From: Chloroflexota bacterium
GTDB lineage: Bacteria > Chloroflexota > Limnocylindria > Limnocylindrales > CSP1-4
Direction: 5' to 3'
Assembly: GCA_027457005.1 (NCBI GenBank)
Contig: DAIDTV010000080.1
Location: 1 to 7,154, forward strand
Length of the DNA stretch: 7,154 bases
This document shows positions 5,986-7,154 of this stretch, piece after piece (positions within the stretch are counted from its first letter, which is position 1; each line of letters begins with the position of its first letter). The translations under genes and the position numbers were made by a program. Below the pieces are notes generated by a model. The model worked only from the letters and a program-made list of their open reading frames with translations. It was not told where the DNA came from and searched no databases.

Positions 5986-7154
5986 CTAGACGAGGGGCCC
6001 CACGGCCGCCTCGACCGAGTCCAGGATCTCGCACGACCGGACCACCTGCTTCATTCGCGTGTGATCGGTGTGCAGCGGCCGATCCTCGTCGAGGTGCGCG
6101 ACGTGGCGTCGCACCACCTCGTGCGCGGTCCGGGTGCCGGCGCCCGGGGTGAACTCGCGGAAGTCGAGCGCCTGGGCGGCCGCCATGAACTCGATGCCGA
6201 GCACGCCGTAGGCGTTGTCGAGGATCTGGCCGTTCTTGATGGCGGTGTTCATCCCCATGGAGACGAAGTCCTCCTGGTCCGCGGCGGCCGGGATGGACTG
6301 GATGGACGCCGGCGCCGAGAGGATCCGCTGCTCGACGATCAGCGTGTCGGCCGTGTACTGGCTCAGCATCATCCCGGAGAACATGCCCGCCCCCTTCGTG
6401 AGGAACGCGGGCAGACCGGCGGACAGCCCGGGGTTCGTGAGCCGGTTGAGCCGCCGCTCCGACAGGACGCAGACCATGGTGACGGCCGCGCCCACCATGT
6501 CCATGGGCAGCGCCACCGGGGTCCCCTGGAAGTTCGCCCCGGTGAGCGTCAGCCGGGCATCCGGCAGGAAGATCGGGTTGTCGCCGACCCCGTTGAGCTC
6601 GGTCTCGACCTGGGTCCAGGCCCAGGCCACCGCATCGTGCGCCGCACCGATCACCTGCGGGGTGGAGCGCATCGAATAGGCGTCCTGCACCTTCGTCTTG
6701 ATCTTCCCGGTCATGAGGTCGCTGCCCGCGAGCACGCGGTCGATGGCGCGGGCGGCGCGTACCGCGCCCGGGAAGCCGCGGAGCTCGTGGAGCCGGACGT
6801 CGTACGGCTTCATGTTTGCGAGCAGCGCCTCGAGCGACATGGCCGCGGCGATCTCCGCCTGGCGCAGCCAGCGGTCGATGTCCCAGAGCTGCAGCGCACT
6901 CATCGCGGTCAGCACGTTCGAGCCGTTGATCGTGGCGAGCCCGTCCCGTGCCTGCAGGCCCGGCGGCGTGATCCCCGCCCGGCGCAGCGCCTCGGAGCCG
7001 GGCAGCCGCTCGCCCTCGAACCACGCCTCGCCCTCGCCCATCAGGAGCAGCGCGATCTGCGCCATCGGTGCGAGGTCGCCGCTGGCACCCACCGAGCCCC
7101 GCTGGCAGACCACCGGGGTCACGCCGCCGTTCAGCATCTCGACCAGCGCCAGGG
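5986..7154 (-). CDS. hutH: MIO-type ammonia-lyase, histidine/aromatic amino acid lyase family, N-terminus cut by window edge
   Basis: These enzymes remove ammonia from histidine (giving urocanate) or from phenylalanine or tyrosine (giving cinnamate or coumarate). About 388 residues are visible, and the frame continues off the right edge; the family is about 510 long, so roughly 125 N-terminal residues are missing. The prosthetic MIO group forms from Ala-Ser-Gly in GSVGASGDLAP (ASG at 7078-7086). Counting from the Met at 7137, other motifs are LATINGSN (67-74, the active-site Asn), VQDAYSMRSTPQVIGA (150-165, Tyr154 and Arg157), NPIFLPD (187-193), ANFQGTP (201-207), LSERR (225-229) and DQEDFVSMG (287-295). 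HutH normally has NFH and QEDH at the last-mentioned two sites; NFQGTP is PAL-like. The fold is certain, the substrate is not. No hutU, hutI or hutG is visible, and the downstream partner is an exporter. Confidence 0.85.
   Translation of the reverse strand, partial: LALVEMLNGGVTPVVCQRGSVGASGDLAPMAQIALLLMGEGEAWFEGERLPGSEALRRAGITPPGLQARDGLATINGSNVLTAMSALQLWDIDRWLRQAEIAAAMSLEALLANMKPYDVRLHELRGFPGAVRAARAIDRVLAGSDLMTGKIKTKVQDAYSMRSTPQVIGAAHDAVAWAWTQVETELNGVGDNPIFLPDARLTLTGANFQGTPVALPMDMVGAAVTMVCVLSERRLNRLTNPGLSAGLPAFLTKGAGMFSGMMLSQYTADTLIVEQRILSAPASIQSIPAAADQEDFVSMGMNTAIKNGQILDNAYGVLGIEFMAAAQALDFREFTPGAGTRTAHEVVRRHVAHLDEDRPLHTDHTRMKQVVRSCEILDSVEAAVGPLV

Noticed and set aside
5762..7024. Minus-strand 420-codon frame overlapping the lyase and the exporter
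   Set aside because: It is the alternative frame of the lyase and exporter genes, with repetitive Arg/Gly/Ala composition and no motif of its own.

Overview
The window is a stretch of very GC-rich bacterial chromosome carrying seven densely packed metabolic genes, two of them cut by the window edges. The GC-rich codon use, the GTG starts, the pyrR-pyrB-pyrC order and the type I dihydroorotase suggest a high-GC bacterium such as a Chloroflexota (Limnocylindria-like) or actinobacterial lineage. This placement is an inference from style, not a database match. I see no mobile elements, CRISPR, tRNA or rRNA genes.

Layout. On the plus strand, positions 1-444 are the C-terminal end of the glutamate synthase large subunit (gltB). 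It is followed after 14 nt by the complete small subunit gene gltD (459-1946). Everything else is on the minus strand. Read in the direction of transcription, it starts at the right edge with the C-terminal three quarters of an MIO-type ammonia-lyase of the HutH/PAL family (7154-5986). A LysE-family exporter gene follows 16 nt later (5969-5289). After a 144-nt gap comes a tight pyrimidine operon: pyrR (5144-4590), pyrB (4593-3520) and pyrC (3527-2016), with overlaps of 4 and 8 nt. gltD and pyrC converge across a 69-nt gap that holds an inverted repeat.

How the genes work together. GltB and GltD together make glutamate from glutamine and 2-oxoglutarate with NADPH. PyrB and PyrC catalyse the second and third steps of de novo UMP synthesis, and PyrR is the uridine-nucleotide-sensing regulator of that pathway. 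The gap before pyrR holds a small hairpin. Its loop reads CAGAGA, which matches the core of the known PyrR-binding RNA loop, and it ends two bases before the pyrR ribosome binding site. This suggests translational feedback control of the whole pyr operon rather than attenuation by a terminator. The lyase and exporter look like a separate two-gene unit. The lyase mixes HAL-like and PAL-like active-site motifs, so its substrate is uncertain.

Most of the window is ordinary core metabolism. I do not see a clearly new system. The points most worth a second look are the PyrR leader hairpin, the lyase-exporter pair and the unusual N-terminal extension of PyrB.
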